Of a DNA stretch of 64,000 nt, positions 63,390 to 64,000 are shown piece by piece. This DNA comes from Oreocharis arfaki (taxonomy: Eukaryota > Chordata > Aves > Passeriformes > Paramythiidae). Location: NCBI GenBank assembly GCA_013398015.1, contig VZRR01002859.1:372001-436000 (forward strand), read 5' to 3'. The position numbers and the translations under genes are program-made. The first letter of the stretch is position 1, and the number at the start of each line of letters is the position of its first letter. The notes below the pieces were generated by a model. The model saw only the letters and a program-made list of their open reading frames with translations. It made no database searches and was not told where the DNA came from.

Positions 63390-64000
63390 TTTCTTTGCCG
63401 TATCCAATTGCAACAGGGCCTGCCAAAAAGCTTGTCTGTGTCTTTCTTAGCGGCCCCCTTTAAGTAGTGGAAGGCCACAATAAGGTCTCCACAGAGACCT
63501 CTTTTCCAGGCTGAACAACCCAAACTCTTCTATCCTGTCTTCATAGGAGAGATGTTCCATCCCTCTGATCATCTCTGTTGCAGTGCTCTGGACCAGCTCC
63601 AACAGGTTCATGTCTCTCTATGCTGAGGATCCCAGAGCTGGATGCAACACTCCAAGTGGGGTCTCACCAGAGTGGAGTAGAGGAGCAGAATCCTCTCCCT
63701 CGCCCTGCTGGCCATGCTGCTGTTGGTGCACCCCAAGATGTGTTTGGCTTTCTGGGCTGCAAATGCACAGTGCTGGCTCAAGTCCAACATCTCATTCACA
63801 AACACCCTGAAGTCCTTCTTTGCAGGGCTGCTCTCAATCCCTTTATCTCCCATCCTATGTTCAAACCTGGTTGCCTCCAAGCCATGTGCAGGACCTTGTT
63901 GAACCTAATAGCATTCACATGGGCCTGCTTCTCGAGCTTGTCCAGATCTCTCTGGATGGCATTCTGTCCTTCAGGTGTTGTCAACGACACCACTCAGCTT
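63390..64000 (-). mobile_element. CR1 LINE fragment with ORF2 reverse-transcriptase C-terminal region, - orientation
   Basis: On the minus strand the frame 63608-63880 ends in LLLYSTLVRPHLECCIQLWD, the conserved C-terminal part of CR1 ORF2, preceded by the FAAQKAKHILGCTNSSMASR stretch. A second minus frame (63796-63993) supplies the adjoining upstream part with AIQRDLDKLEKQAHVN. The two overlap in different frames, so a frameshift or small deletion separates them and the element is dead. On the + strand the block GGCCCCCTTTAAG...AGGTCTCC...CAGGCTGAACAACCC lies at 63451-63522. Similarity fades near 63390, so the last ~300 bases including the terminal repeat are missing. The upstream part of the element continues beyond 64000. 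Confidence 0.93.

Larger units (their letters stand above)
60245..64000 (+). other. ADGRB3: ADGRB3 intron after TSR1 exon, 5' part
   Basis: The intron opens with GTAGTG and runs to the right edge. No sequence resembling the next TSR exon (a WxxW pair followed by a CxxTCG motif) is seen. Bases 60251-63389 are AT-rich unique sequence with a short (CAAAA)n run at 61888-61910. A CR1 fragment fills 63390-64000. Confidence 0.85.

Noticed and set aside
1..64000. Search for CRISPR arrays, operons, phage or other microbial systems, tRNA and rRNA genes
   Set aside because: Nothing of the kind is visible; the window is vertebrate intronic DNA with two exons.

Overview
The window is vertebrate nuclear DNA, most likely from a bird. 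It is AT-rich and intron-dominated, and carries several CR1 LINE copies, including 3' ends in the (ATTCTATG)n style typical of birds and reptiles. It also has an LTR whose first bases resemble LTR families I associate with passerines. There are no operons, tRNAs, rRNAs, CRISPR arrays or other prokaryotic features. The passerine placement is inference from one LTR; the bird placement is firmer.

The only protein-coding gene I can support is ADGRB3 (BAI3, adhesion G protein-coupled receptor B3) on the + strand. Two internal exons are visible. The first, 54808-54918, encodes the linker after the CUB-domain region. The second, 60083-60244, encodes the first thrombospondin type 1 repeat (TSR1). Both have AG/GT splice borders and are phase 1-1, so they join in frame. 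The preceding CUB exon and the following TSR2 exon are not in the window. Bases 1-54807 are therefore the 3' part of a very long intron, 54919-60082 is a complete intron of 5164 bp, and 60245-64000 is the start of the next one.

Layout: 1-13757 is AT-rich intron containing two diverged direct copies of a ~190 bp segment (3882-4075 and 5062-5260). A solo LTR lies at 13763-14872, with TG...CA ends and a perfect 5-bp target-site duplication; its GC-rich middle is interrupted by 21 Ns. An old CR1 copy (+) lies at 18200-18745. A CpG-island-like block at about 22430-22660 holds a 16-bp tandem repeat and G-quadruplex motifs. A long unique stretch follows, with a G-quadruplex motif (32122-32143), a polypyrimidine tract (32924-33016) and (T)30 (45394-45423). 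CR1 3' ends lie at 45960-46185 (+) and 50944-51125 (-). The ADGRB3 exons come next. A CR1 fragment in minus orientation (63390-64000) runs off the right edge.

The many 60-130 codon open frames are chance frames, repeat frames or LTR frames, apart from those that overlap the two exons and the CR1 reverse transcriptase remnant. I found no convincing undescribed biological system. The best second looks are the intragenic CpG island as a possible alternative promoter, the local direct duplication, and the intact LTR with its target-site duplication.
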